From: Rhodoferax ferrireducens T118
Lineage (GTDB): Bacteria; Pseudomonadota; Gammaproteobacteria; Burkholderiales; Burkholderiaceae_C
Reading direction: 5' to 3'
NCBI RefSeq assembly: GCF_000013605.1
Contig: NC_007908.1
Span: forward strand, 310,001 to 374,000
Length of the DNA stretch: 64,000 bases
Made by a program: the position numbers and the translations under genes. Each line of letters starts with the position of its first letter. The first letter of the stretch is position 1. Below are positions 45,250 to 53,176 of this stretch, piece by piece. A model generated the notes under the pieces. That model worked only from the letters and a program-made list of their open reading frames with translations. It ran no database searches and was not told the DNA's origin.

Positions 45250-46167
45250 ATGGCCAAGTTGAACCTCACCCTACCCGGCAGGCGCTTTGTGATTGGTGTG
45301 CCCGCCGTCTGGCTCGTTCTGTTTTTCATGCTGCCGTTTTTGATTCTGCTCTACATCAGCTTTGTCGACATGGGCAACGACATCTCGCCCTTCAAGCCGA
45401 TCTGGGACTCTGAAACCGGCCTGCTCAAGCTCAAGTACGAAAACTACTATTCCATTTTTCAGTCGAGTGACGGTAGCGGGCTGTTTCAGACCATTTACAT
45501 CGAGGCCTACGTGCGCTCGATCTGGTACGCGCTCTGCACTGCGGTGCTGTGCCTGGTGATAGGCTACCCTTTTTCATACTTCATCGCTCGCTCGGCCCCC
45601 AATTTGCGGCCGGCCTTGCTGATGATGGTGATGCTGCCATTTTGGACCTCGTTTTTGCTACGGGTCTATGCTTGGAAGGGCATATTGGCGGATCAGGGCG
45701 TGTTGAATCAGATGCTCCTGGCTCTGGGGCTCATCACCGAACCGATGCAAATGCTCTACACCGATGTGTCGATGCTGGTGGGCATGACCTATGTCTATCT
45801 GCCGTTTATGGTGCTGCCGCTGTACGCCAATCTGGTCAAGATGGATATTCGCTTGTTGGAGGCCGCTTACGATCTGGGGGCCTCGCCCTTCAAGGCGTTT
45901 TGGCTTGTCACCGTGCCGCTGTCCAAGGCCGGCATCATTGCTGGCTTCATGCTGGTGTTTATTCCCTGTGTCGGCGAGTTCGTGATTCCGTCGCTGCTGG
46001 GCGGGCCGGAAAACATCATGATTGGCCGCGTGGTGTGGGACGAAATGTTCACCAGCAACAACTGGCCGCGCGCCTCTGCACTGGCGGTGGTGATGATTGG
46101 CTTGATTGTGGTGCCACTGGCTGTTTACTACCACTTCACCGGCGATGCGGCCGAAGTGCGTCGTTGA
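45250..46167 (+). CDS. potH: Putrescine ABC transporter, permease
   Basis: A 305-residue inner-membrane permease with six hydrophobic segments (VPAVWLVLFFMLPFLILLYI first). The EAA loop that docks the ATPase is ADYDLGASPFKAFWLVTVPL-like (EAAYDLGASPFKAFWLVTVP). FVIPSLLGGPENIMIGRVVW is the typical PotH/PotB run. The stop is 9 bases before potI. It forms the channel with PotI. Confidence 0.94.
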   Translation: MAKLNLTLPGRRFVIGVPAVWLVLFFMLPFLILLYISFVDMGNDISPFKPIWDSETGLLKLKYENYYSIFQSSDGSGLFQTIYIEAYVRSIWYALCTAVLCLVIGYPFSYFIARSAPNLRPALLMMVMLPFWTSFLLRVYAWKGILADQGVLNQMLLALGLITEPMQMLYTDVSMLVGMTYVYLPFMVLPLYANLVKMDIRLLEAAYDLGASPFKAFWLVTVPLSKAGIIAGFMLVFIPCVGEFVIPSLLGGPENIMIGRVVWDEMFTSNNWPRASALAVVMIGLIVVPLAVYYHFTGDAAEVRR

Positions 46168-46176
46168 GGAGCGTTC

Positions 46177-47037
46177 ATGAAAAAACTGTTGAATCGTTAC
46201 TTTGGCAAAGCCTGGCTGGCGGTCACCTTCTTGTTTTTGTATTTGCCGCTGTTTTTCATGCTGGTGTTCTCGTTCAACAATACCCGCCAGGACGCGGTGT
46301 TCACCGGCTTCTCACTGCGCTGGTACGAGGCTTTGACGCGTGACACCAAGATTGTCGATGGCTTTTGGTTGTCCGTGCAGGTTGCCACGGCGGCTGGTGT
46401 GGCCTCGGCGGTGCTCGCCACTTTTGCGGCTTTTGTATTGGTGCGTTACCGCCGCTTTGCCGGGCGCACACTTTTTTCTGGCATGGTGAATGCGCCGCTG
46501 GTCATGCCCGAGGTGGTCATTGGCTTGTCGCTGCTGCTGTTGATGGTGGGCGTGCAAAACGCCCTGGGCTGGCCGCAACGCGGCATGCTGACCATTGTGC
46601 TGGGGCATATGTTGCTGGGCATGGCGTATGGCACGGTGGTGGTGCAGTCGCGCTTGCTGGAGATGGATCGCGCCATTGAAGAAGCCGCCATGGACTTGGG
46701 TGCGAAACCGTTTCAGGTGTTCTTTTTGGTCACCCTGCCAAATATTTTGCAGGCTGTCTTGGCTGCGTATTTGCTGGCGTTTACCTTGTCGTTTGACGAT
46801 GTGGTGATCGCCGAGTTCTTGTCCGGCCCGGGGGTCAACACCTTGCCGCAGGTGATTTTTGGCTATGCCAGGCGCGGTATCAATCCGACCATTTACGCGG
46901 CTGCCACGCTGCTGATTGCGTCGGTGACGCTGGTGGTCATCACCTACAGTGTGTGGGTGGCGCGCCAGACACGCAAACGTGAGCGTGAAATTGCGGCCGC
47001 TACACGCGCTGAACTGCTTGCTTTGCAGGCGCAGTAG
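46177..47037 (+). CDS. potI: Putrescine ABC transporter, permease
   Basis: A 286-residue inner-membrane permease, six hydrophobic segments, first LAVTFLFLYLPLFFMLVFSF, then FNNTRQDAVFTGFSLRWYEA, the PotI/PotC hallmark. The EAA loop is EEAAMDLGAKPFQVFFLVTL. The C-terminal tail (RQTRKREREIAAATRAELLA) is charged. GAGGAG precedes the ATG at 46177. Confidence 0.94.
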   Translation: MKKLLNRYFGKAWLAVTFLFLYLPLFFMLVFSFNNTRQDAVFTGFSLRWYEALTRDTKIVDGFWLSVQVATAAGVASAVLATFAAFVLVRYRRFAGRTLFSGMVNAPLVMPEVVIGLSLLLLMVGVQNALGWPQRGMLTIVLGHMLLGMAYGTVVVQSRLLEMDRAIEEAAMDLGAKPFQVFFLVTLPNILQAVLAAYLLAFTLSFDDVVIAEFLSGPGVNTLPQVIFGYARRGINPTIYAAATLLIASVTLVVITYSVWVARQTRKREREIAAATRAELLALQAQ

Positions 47038-47098
47038 CAAGCCCATTTTTTTTACGCACGCACGCCCTGCATCTTCCATTTTTTCGTAGGAGGTCATG

Positions 47099-48568
47099 AT
47101 GGCAAATCACCAATTCGATGGTCGCGCTTTGATCAATGGCCAGCGTGTCGATGCCCGCGACGGCGCGACGTTTGACTGTATTTCACCGGTGGATGGGCGC
47201 TTGTTGACGGTGGTTGCGTGCTGTGGGCAGGCCGATGTGGACGCGGCAGTTGCAGCCGCTCGCGCTGCGTTCGAAGACCGGCGCTGGCGTGGCATGGCCC
47301 CGGCGGCGCGCAAACGGGTGATGATCAAATTTGCTGACCAGCTGTTGGCGCACGCCGATGAACTGGCGCTGATGGAAACGCTCGACATGGGCAAGCCCAT
47401 CCAATACGCGCGTGCGGTGGATGTCAACAGCGCCGCCAATTGCATTCGCTGGTATGGCGAAGCCGTGGACAAAATCTATGACGAAATCGCACCGACGGCC
47501 AGCACGGGGCTGGCCTTGATTCAGCGCGAGCCGGTCGGGGTGGTCGGTGTGATCGTGCCGTGGAATTACCCGATGATCATGGCCGCCTGGAAGATCGCCC
47601 CGGCGCTGGCGGCGGGCAATTCGGTGGTCCTCAAGCCCAGTGAAAAGTCCCCGTTGACGGCCTTGCGTTTGGGCGATCTGGCGCTGCAAGCCGGTATTCC
47701 GCCCGGCGTCTTCAATGTGGTGACCGGCTACGGGGCGCAGGCCGGCTCGCCCCTGGCCTTGCACACGGATGTCGATTGCATCGCGTTCACCGGCTCGACC
47801 CGGGTGGGCAAACAGATTCACATCATGGCCGCGCAGAGCAACCTCAAACGCGCCTGGACCGAGCTCGGAGGCAAGTCGCCCAACATCGTGTTTGCCGACT
47901 GCCCGAATCTGGACAAGGCGGTGGAGGCGGCGGTCGGCAGTATTTTCTTCAACCAGGGGGAGAGCTGCAACGCGCCCTCGCGCTTGTTTGTCGAGGCCGG
48001 CATCAAAGAGCAGTTTTTGGAAAAGGCGCTGGCACTGGTGCCAGGCTTTGCACCTGGCAATCCCTTGGACCCGGCGACTGTCATGGGTGCGATCGTGGAC
48101 AAAACGCAAATGGACTCGGTCTTGCGCTACATCGAAGTTGGCCAGCGCGAGGGCGCGAAATTGCTGGCCGGTGGCGCGCAGGCACTCCAGGAGACCGGCG
48201 GCTGCTATGTGCAACCGACCATTTTTGATGGTGTCAAGAATGACATGACGATTGCGCGGGAAGAAATCTTTGGCCCGGTGTTGTCGGTACTTTCATTCAC
48301 CGATGCCGCCGACGTGGTACGCCAGGCCAATCAAAGCGTCTATGGCCTGCAAGCCGCCGTCTGGACGCGTGATATCAACAAGGCACACGGCGTGGCGCGT
48401 GCTTTGCGCGCCGGCACGGTGCATGTGAACCAGTACGACGAAGACGACATCACCGTCCCCTTTGGTGGTTTCAAGCAAAGTGGCGTCGGGCGTGACAAGT
48501 CACTGCATGCCTTTGACAAATACACAGAGACCAAGACCACCTGGATCCGTATTGACAGCCCGGTTTGA
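47099..48568 (+). CDS. puuC: Gamma-glutamyl-gamma-aminobutyraldehyde dehydrogenase
   Basis: A 489-residue NAD(P) aldehyde dehydrogenase that oxidises gamma-glutamyl-aminobutyraldehyde (and perhaps 4-aminobutyraldehyde from SpuC). GVIVPWNYPMIMAAWKIAPA holds the catalytic Asn, FTGSTRVGKQI the cofactor loop, TELGGKSPNIVFAD the general-base Glu, and IFFNQGESCNAPSRLFVEAG the catalytic Cys. NQYDEDDITVPFGGFKQSGV closes. AGGAGG lies 5 bases before the ATG at 47099, better placed than for the Met one codon earlier. Last gene of the polyamine operon. Confidence 0.94.
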   Translation: MANHQFDGRALINGQRVDARDGATFDCISPVDGRLLTVVACCGQADVDAAVAAARAAFEDRRWRGMAPAARKRVMIKFADQLLAHADELALMETLDMGKPIQYARAVDVNSAANCIRWYGEAVDKIYDEIAPTASTGLALIQREPVGVVGVIVPWNYPMIMAAWKIAPALAAGNSVVLKPSEKSPLTALRLGDLALQAGIPPGVFNVVTGYGAQAGSPLALHTDVDCIAFTGSTRVGKQIHIMAAQSNLKRAWTELGGKSPNIVFADCPNLDKAVEAAVGSIFFNQGESCNAPSRLFVEAGIKEQFLEKALALVPGFAPGNPLDPATVMGAIVDKTQMDSVLRYIEVGQREGAKLLAGGAQALQETGGCYVQPTIFDGVKNDMTIAREEIFGPVLSVLSFTDAADVVRQANQSVYGLQAAVWTRDINKAHGVARALRAGTVHVNQYDEDDITVPFGGFKQSGVGRDKSLHAFDKYTETKTTWIRIDSPV

Positions 48569-48910
48569 TGGGCCTGAAAAAATTTGTATAAAAACAGGCT
48601 GTAGCCCCCGTTGAATATGCGTAAATTGCTATTAAAACTGTAGCTATTGTAAAACGCTGGACTTGTCCACGGGCTGTGTGATGGTGACGCCAGCGCCTTT
48701 TGAATGATGAGCACCCACCCGAAAGTCCCGCCCTTGACCGAACCGATCGCCCAATGCATCGCGCAGCACCACATTCATGCGCTGGCATGTGTGATCCCCG
48801 ACATGATCTGCAAGCCTGACCCAGTCATTTTGGTTGTCACTTCGGCGAGACCGGGCTTGTCTGAAGTGTGAGCTTGTGTTTACCATCCCGGTTCACAGCA
48901 GGAGATTGCC
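48569..48910. other. Intergenic stretch with repeat and possible gene remnant
   Basis: About 340 bases. The first 90 hold a copy of the interspersed repeat. The rest has a minus-strand frame (48644-48886) reading VRLADHVGDHTCQRMNVVLR, then DALGDRFGQGRDFRVGAHHS and KGAGVTITQP; it looks protein-like but I cannot name it. A 55-codon plus-strand frame (48707-48874) overlaps it. At most one is real. AGGAG near 48900 serves the ChrB-domain gene. Confidence 0.35.
48590..48655 (-). repeat. Short interspersed repeat, copy 6
   Basis: Minus-strand reading: TTTTAATAGCAATTTACGC, then ATATTCAACGGGGGCTACAG and CCTGTTTTTATAC. The AATAGC and GGGGGCTA(G/C)AG blocks match the other copies. It follows puuC by about 20 bases and could act as its transcript end. 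Confidence 0.65.
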
Positions 48911-49345
48911 ATGAAATGGATTACCCGTTCGCATGTACACGTTGACCGCGTGGCCTGTCCGTGGCTCATCAGCCGCTTTATTGACAGCACAGCGGAGTTT
49001 CTGTTTGTGCCCAAGAACCAGATTGACAAAGTTGCCCAAGAGACCGGCGCCATCCCGTTTGACGCGCCCGGCGTGGAACTCGGGCACCACGAGGGCCGAT
49101 GTTCCTTTGAATCCATCATTTTGAAGTATGACTTGAAGGAGCCGGGTTTGTTGCGGCTGGCAAAAATCGTCCATGCGGCGGACGTCGGCGCGGACATCGA
49201 CCAGGATCCGCTCGCGCGCGGACTGGAAGCAATTGCAAGCGGCTACAGCCTGCGCTTTCCGGATGATCTGGAAAACCTGCGGCACCAATTTGAGGTTTAC
49301 GACGCGCTGTATGCGTGGTGCAGGCTGGATGTGGCCGGGGCATAA
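48911..49345 (+). CDS. Stand-alone ChrB C-terminal domain protein
   Basis: A 144-residue soluble protein equal to the C-terminal domain of ChrB (chromate resistance): RSHVHVDRVACPWLISRFID, then FLFVPKNQIDKVAQETGAIP, GVELGHHEGRCSFESIILKY and LARIVHAADVGAD-like (LAKIVHAADVGADIDQDPLA). The N-terminal domain of full ChrB (about 160 residues) is absent. The start has AGGAG 6 bases upstream. Two cysteines and several histidines might bind metal. It is followed after 6 bases by an MFS gene, so the two work together; no chrA is nearby. Confidence 0.85.
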   Translation: MKWITRSHVHVDRVACPWLISRFIDSTAEFLFVPKNQIDKVAQETGAIPFDAPGVELGHHEGRCSFESIILKYDLKEPGLLRLAKIVHAADVGADIDQDPLARGLEAIASGYSLRFPDDLENLRHQFEVYDALYAWCRLDVAGA

Positions 49346-49351
49346 CGCCAG

Positions 49352-50584
49352 ATGGATTTGAAAATTCTCTTCACGACGCGAGTCGTCCGCCTTTTTTGCT
49401 ACGGCTTCCTGTCTCTCCTCTTGGCGCTTTATCTTGCGCAAGTCGGGCTGACGGACCCGCAAATCGGTTTGCTGTTCTCGCTCACGCTGGCGGGCGACGC
49501 CGCCGTTTCACTTTGGCTGACCACGTCCGCGGACCGGTTCGGCAGGCGGCGCACGTTGCAGATAGGCGCGCTGCTGATGCTGGGCGCGGGACTTGTGTTC
49601 ATTCTGACGGATAACATTGTCTTGCTGATGGCTGCGGCCATCGTCGGTGTCATCAGCCCGAGCGGGAACGAGATCGGGCCTTTTCTGCCGGTCGAACAGG
49701 CCGGGCTGAGCCAGATCGTCCCGAGCCAGAAGCGCACGCAGGTCTTCGCCTGGTACAACCTGGCGGGCTCCTTTGCGACCGCGATGGGTGCGCTCTGCGG
49801 GGGCTGGGTGGTGCAGATTTTGCAGGGCCGGGGCTGGCTCGCGCTGGACGCGTACAGAGTGGTGCTGGGCGCTTACGCCGCCGGTGGCCTGGTTTTGACG
49901 CTGCTTTTTCTGACCCTGTCGCCAGCCGTTGAAGTGCAGGAGAGAGCCCCGGTCGGGACCCGGCTTGTCTTGGGGTTACACCGCTCGCGCGCCGTGGTGC
50001 TGCGCTTGTCGGCCTTGTTCGCGCTTGATGCCTTCGCGGGCGGCCTGATCCTGCAAAGCATGATCGCCTATTGGTTCCACATCAAGTTTGGTGTGGACAC
50101 CGGCCTGTTGGGAAGCCTCTTTTTTGGTGCCAATGTTCTGGCCGGAATCTCGGCTTTGCTGGCGGTGCCCCTGGCAAAGCGCTTTGGATTGATCAACACC
50201 ATGGTTTTCACCCATGTTCCCTCCAACCTGTTGCTGATCCTGGTTCCCTTGATGCCGAACCTGCCCTTGGCCATCGGCCTGCTGCTGGCGCGTTTCAGCA
50301 TTTCGCAGATGGATGTGCCGACCCGGCAGTCGTACACCATGGCCGTTGTTTCGGCCGATGAGCGCTCGGCGGCCGCGGGTGTGACGGGCATCGCGCGCTC
50401 GGTCGGCGCATCGCTTGCGCCCGTGTTGACAGGCATCTTCCTGACCAATCCCGCCCTGTTCAGCCTGCCCTTCTTTCTCTGCGGCGGCCTCAAGCTCGTG
50501 TATGACCTGGCGCTTTATCGAAGTTTTAAGGCGGTCAAACCGCCGGAAGAAACTCTGTCCCAAAGCGGGGCCAAGTTTCCTTGA
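49352..50584 (+). CDS. MFS transporter
   Basis: A 410-residue inner-membrane MFS protein with about 12 hydrophobic segments. The A-motif lies in TTSADRFGRRRTLQIGALLM between helices 2 and 3. The second half carries FARFSISQMDVPTRQSYTMA-like sequence (LLLARFSISQMDVPTRQSYT), seen in drug/metal-efflux-like DHA1 members that neighbour ChrB-domain genes. Overall a putative efflux pump; the substrate is unknown, chromate-related only by context. Confidence 0.87.
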   Translation: MDLKILFTTRVVRLFCYGFLSLLLALYLAQVGLTDPQIGLLFSLTLAGDAAVSLWLTTSADRFGRRRTLQIGALLMLGAGLVFILTDNIVLLMAAAIVGVISPSGNEIGPFLPVEQAGLSQIVPSQKRTQVFAWYNLAGSFATAMGALCGGWVVQILQGRGWLALDAYRVVLGAYAAGGLVLTLLFLTLSPAVEVQERAPVGTRLVLGLHRSRAVVLRLSALFALDAFAGGLILQSMIAYWFHIKFGVDTGLLGSLFFGANVLAGISALLAVPLAKRFGLINTMVFTHVPSNLLLILVPLMPNLPLAIGLLLARFSISQMDVPTRQSYTMAVVSADERSAAAGVTGIARSVGASLAPVLTGIFLTNPALFSLPFFLCGGLKLVYDLALYRSFKAVKPPEETLSQSGAKFP

Positions 50585-50641
50585 CTGTCCGTGGTGCACG
50601 GGCCGAATCCGTCGTGAACACGTTGAGACATCGCCAGAGAC

Positions 50642-50770
50642 TCACCGGCCGCGACGGCGCCTAAGCCAGTTCAGCGCCCGGCGCAGGCCCACCCCTGCCA
50701 CGGCGATCACCAGCGGTACGCCCCAGAAGATCAGGGGGTCATAGAAATACAGGGCCATCTGGTCGAGCAT
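50642..50770 (-). CDS. Small membrane protein, 42 residues
   Basis: From the ATG at 50770 the minus strand reads MLDQMALYFYDPLIFWGVPL, VIAVAGVGLRRALNWLRRRR and GR. One hydrophobic helix of about 18 residues is followed by an Arg-rich cytoplasmic tail. It starts 9 bases after the stop of the NnrU-like gene, so it is probably the last gene of that operon. I do not recognise the family. No strong RBS; coupling with the upstream gene would explain this. Confidence 0.55.
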   Translation of the reverse strand: MLDQMALYFYDPLIFWGVPLVIAVAGVGLRRALNWLRRRRGR

Positions 50771-50779
50771 CGCCTGCAA

Positions 50780-51451
50780 TCAAGTGACCTGGCGGCGCCA
50801 GAAGCGCGGGCAAAAGGCACCCACCCGGATCCGGTAGCTCAGGTAGTCGTCGCCAAAAATCTTGACCATCCGCCGTTCCTCATAGTAGCCGCCGAGCAGC
50901 ATATAGCCGGTATACATGAGGGTGTAGACGAGGTTGTTCGCCGAGGGCCCACTGGTCAGCAGAAAGAGCAGTCCACCGGCCAGCATCGGGTGGCGTACCC
51001 AGGCATAGACGCCCGTCGTCACCAATCGTTGCGAGCCAAAGAGCGCAACGGGCGTCGGCTCAACGGCCCTGCCGGCGAGCACGCGCAGTCCGCGCCAGGC
51101 CTGCTTGAGGCCGAGGAATTCAAGGTAATCGCTCTGAAGGAAGGCTGCATACAGCAGACCGATGGATCCGAGATGCAGGATTGTGAGGGCCTGCCAGAGC
51201 CAGTCCGGATAGTCAACAAGCCAAACATTGTTGCCGCCATTGCGACCCCACAGCAGCGCTGACACACCGCCGTAGAGCGCGCCAAAGCTGAGGCTGCAAT
51301 AGGCCACGCGCCAGAAATGGTCCACCCAAAATGGGCTGGTCCAGCGGGCCAGCGCGTGCTTCAAGGGCTCGTGCGCACCGACCGAGTGGAAAACCGCGAA
51401 CAGGACGAAGGCGACCAGCGCGGCCCCGTAATTTTCAAACAGCAAAGTCAA
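50780..51451 (-). CDS. NnrU/isoprenylcysteine methyltransferase-like membrane protein
   Basis: A 223-residue inner-membrane protein with five to six hydrophobic segments. VTTGVYAWVRHPMLAGGLLF followed by LYTLMYTGYMLLGGYYEERR and FGDDYLSYRIRVGAFCPRFW is the C-terminal pattern shared by NnrU proteins and ICMT-type methyltransferases (RHPxxxG ... EER ... Y). The start is TTG at 51451, 22 bases after the TPR gene stop. Activity is unknown. Confidence 0.8.
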   Translation of the reverse strand: MTLLFENYGAALVAFVLFAVFHSVGAHEPLKHALARWTSPFWVDHFWRVAYCSLSFGALYGGVSALLWGRNGGNNVWLVDYPDWLWQALTILHLGSIGLLYAAFLQSDYLEFLGLKQAWRGLRVLAGRAVEPTPVALFGSQRLVTTGVYAWVRHPMLAGGLLFLLTSGPSANNLVYTLMYTGYMLLGGYYEERRMVKIFGDDYLSYRIRVGAFCPRFWRRQVT

Positions 51452-51473
51452 GGGCCTGCTGATGGGGCGTTGC

Positions 51474-51956
51474 TCAGCTCTTGGGCTTGGCCTGAAAGGC
51501 CCCGACCGCCTTGCTCAGATCATCGAATTCGGAGCATCCTTTTGGGCATAGGCTCTGAAGCTTGGCAAGTTGCTCACGCGCCTTGTCCGGTTCGCCAAGG
51601 TCGAGATACAGCTCACCCAGATATTCGATCGCGCCGCGATGGTTTGGGTTGAGCGCCAGCGCCTTCTGGTAAGCGGCCAGGGACTGGTCGAAATGGCGCA
51701 ACTGACGCTGGCTGAAGCCGAGGTAGTTCCAGGCGTCGGCGTTGCGCGGTTCAGCCCGTGTCACTTTCTCGAACAGGGGCAGGGCGCGCTCGAAATCGCG
51801 CGCCTGCACGGCCTTCACACCCAATTCGAAATCGCTCGGCTGGGCTGCTTGCCGGGTCGGCGCTGGCCGCGAAGACGTACTGGGTGAACCCGCCGCCATC
51901 ACGGCGGGGGCCAGGACGGTGGCCAGAACGACAGTCCACAGAGATTCGTTTTTCAT
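51474..51956 (-). CDS. TPR-repeat periplasmic protein
   Basis: A 160-residue exported protein. The signal peptide (SLWTVVLATVLAPAVMA) ends about residue 21. After a Ser/Pro linker come roughly three tetratricopeptide repeats: DFELGVKAVQARDFERALPL, DAWNYLGFSQRQLRHFDQSL, and AIEYLGELYLDLGEPDKARE. TPRs mediate protein contacts. A GGAG box precedes the ATG. It heads the minus-strand trio with the NnrU-like and small membrane proteins. Confidence 0.85.
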   Translation of the reverse strand: MKNESLWTVVLATVLAPAVMAAGSPSTSSRPAPTRQAAQPSDFELGVKAVQARDFERALPLFEKVTRAEPRNADAWNYLGFSQRQLRHFDQSLAAYQKALALNPNHRGAIEYLGELYLDLGEPDKAREQLAKLQSLCPKGCSEFDDLSKAVGAFQAKPKS

Positions 51957-52148
51957 GCGACTCTCCTATGAAGTTGATCGGCTTGCCGCTCCAGGGACGT
52001 CCGCAAAACCGCAATGGCAACGGCAAAACACAATCTACGCTTGGGCGTTTGTGCTGTCAATAAGCGGCTGACCTGAATCCACCGGTTTTGGAAGCTGAGC
52101 GTGGGGCAGAGCGCTGGACGCGCTGAACCGATCCGGCAACCGGGCGGT

Positions 52149-53120
52149 CTAAGGCCGGGCCACGGCGGTCCCCGATGTCTGTGTGACCTGCGGTTCGCCA
52201 AAGCGCGCCAGCTTCTCCTTAAGCGCGGGCATGACCCGGGCCGCCGCCTTTTCTCCCTCCAGCACTGCGATGTGGCGGGTCGTGAAATCAAGCACTTCCA
52301 GCTGCGCGATGTTGGGGCGGATCACCACGTCGGCCAATGGCAACTCGTAGCGTGCGATGGTCTGGCCCATGATGGTGACCGATTGCATCAGGATGTCAAA
52401 GGTGCTGTTGAGTTTGCTATTGAGCGGCTTGTCGGAGATGTCAACCGCGATCACGAAGGTGGCGCCCATCTCGCGCGCAAAGCGCACCGGCACCGGGCTG
52501 GACAGGCCGCCATCTACATACTCGTGGCCGCGGATGCTGACCGGCTGAAAGACACCCGGCACGCTGCTTGACGCCCGCACCGCCGTGCCGGTGTCGCCGA
52601 CGCGAAACACGACCGGCTCGCCGCTGGCCAGATCGGTGGCGACCACGCCGAATTTCCTGGGCAGCTTTTCCAGCGGGCGGTTGCCCACCGCTGTGTTGAC
52701 GAATCGGGCCAGCGCCTCGCCCTTGATCATGCCGCGGTCAGGCAGCACCCAGTCGCTGACCTGAAACTCGTTGAGTGGGATGGCCAGCGCCTGCAACTCG
52801 AAGCCGCTTTTGCCGGCGGCATAAAGTGCGCCGATCAATGAACCGGCACTGGTGCCAATCACCAGATCGGGCTTGATGCCCTGCGCTTCGAGTGCCTTGA
52901 TGACCCCGATGTGGGCAAAACCCTTGGCAGCGCCGCCGCCGAGCACCAGGCCGATGACCGGTTTTGCTTTGGCCGCCGGTGTTGCAACCGGCATCGGCGT
53001 CGGCGCCGCAAGTGGTGGCGCACTGCCGCAACCACCGAGCAGCAACATCAGTCCCAGCCACGCAGCTGGCAAGGTTCGCCAGGGCTTGCCCGACTGTCTC
53101 AAGGTTCGATCTGATGTCAT
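52149..53120 (-). CDS. Patatin-like phospholipase, lipoprotein
   Basis: A 323-residue lipid-anchored protein: lipobox in WLGLMLLLGGCGSA. The patatin domain starts with the oxyanion loop LVLGGGAAKGFAHIGVIKAL, continues to the nucleophile GTSAGSLIGALYAAG, and the dyad Asp is in GHEYVDGGLSSPVPVRFAR. It resembles RssA-type proteins. The ATG at 53120 abuts the interspersed repeat; a longer frame that would start inside the repeat is unlikely. It would release fatty acids from membrane lipids. Confidence 0.9.
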   Translation of the reverse strand: MTSDRTLRQSGKPWRTLPAAWLGLMLLLGGCGSAPPLAAPTPMPVATPAAKAKPVIGLVLGGGAAKGFAHIGVIKALEAQGIKPDLVIGTSAGSLIGALYAAGKSGFELQALAIPLNEFQVSDWVLPDRGMIKGEALARFVNTAVGNRPLEKLPRKFGVVATDLASGEPVVFRVGDTGTAVRASSSVPGVFQPVSIRGHEYVDGGLSSPVPVRFAREMGATFVIAVDISDKPLNSKLNSTFDILMQSVTIMGQTIARYELPLADVVIRPNIAQLEVLDFTTRHIAVLEGEKAAARVMPALKEKLARFGEPQVTQTSGTAVARP

Positions 53121-53175
53121 TTTGCTACCAAATATATAGCTAAGTATGTATATTGTACGGGGGCTAGAGGTCAAT
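53121..53175 (+). repeat. Short interspersed repeat, copy 7
   Basis: CCAAATATATAGCTAAG, a variable AT-rich centre, then GTACGGGGGCTAGAGGTCAA and TTTT. This copy fills the 56-base gap between the phosphofructokinase stop and the patatin start and may separate the two transcripts. Confidence 0.7.
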
Positions 53176-53176
53176 T

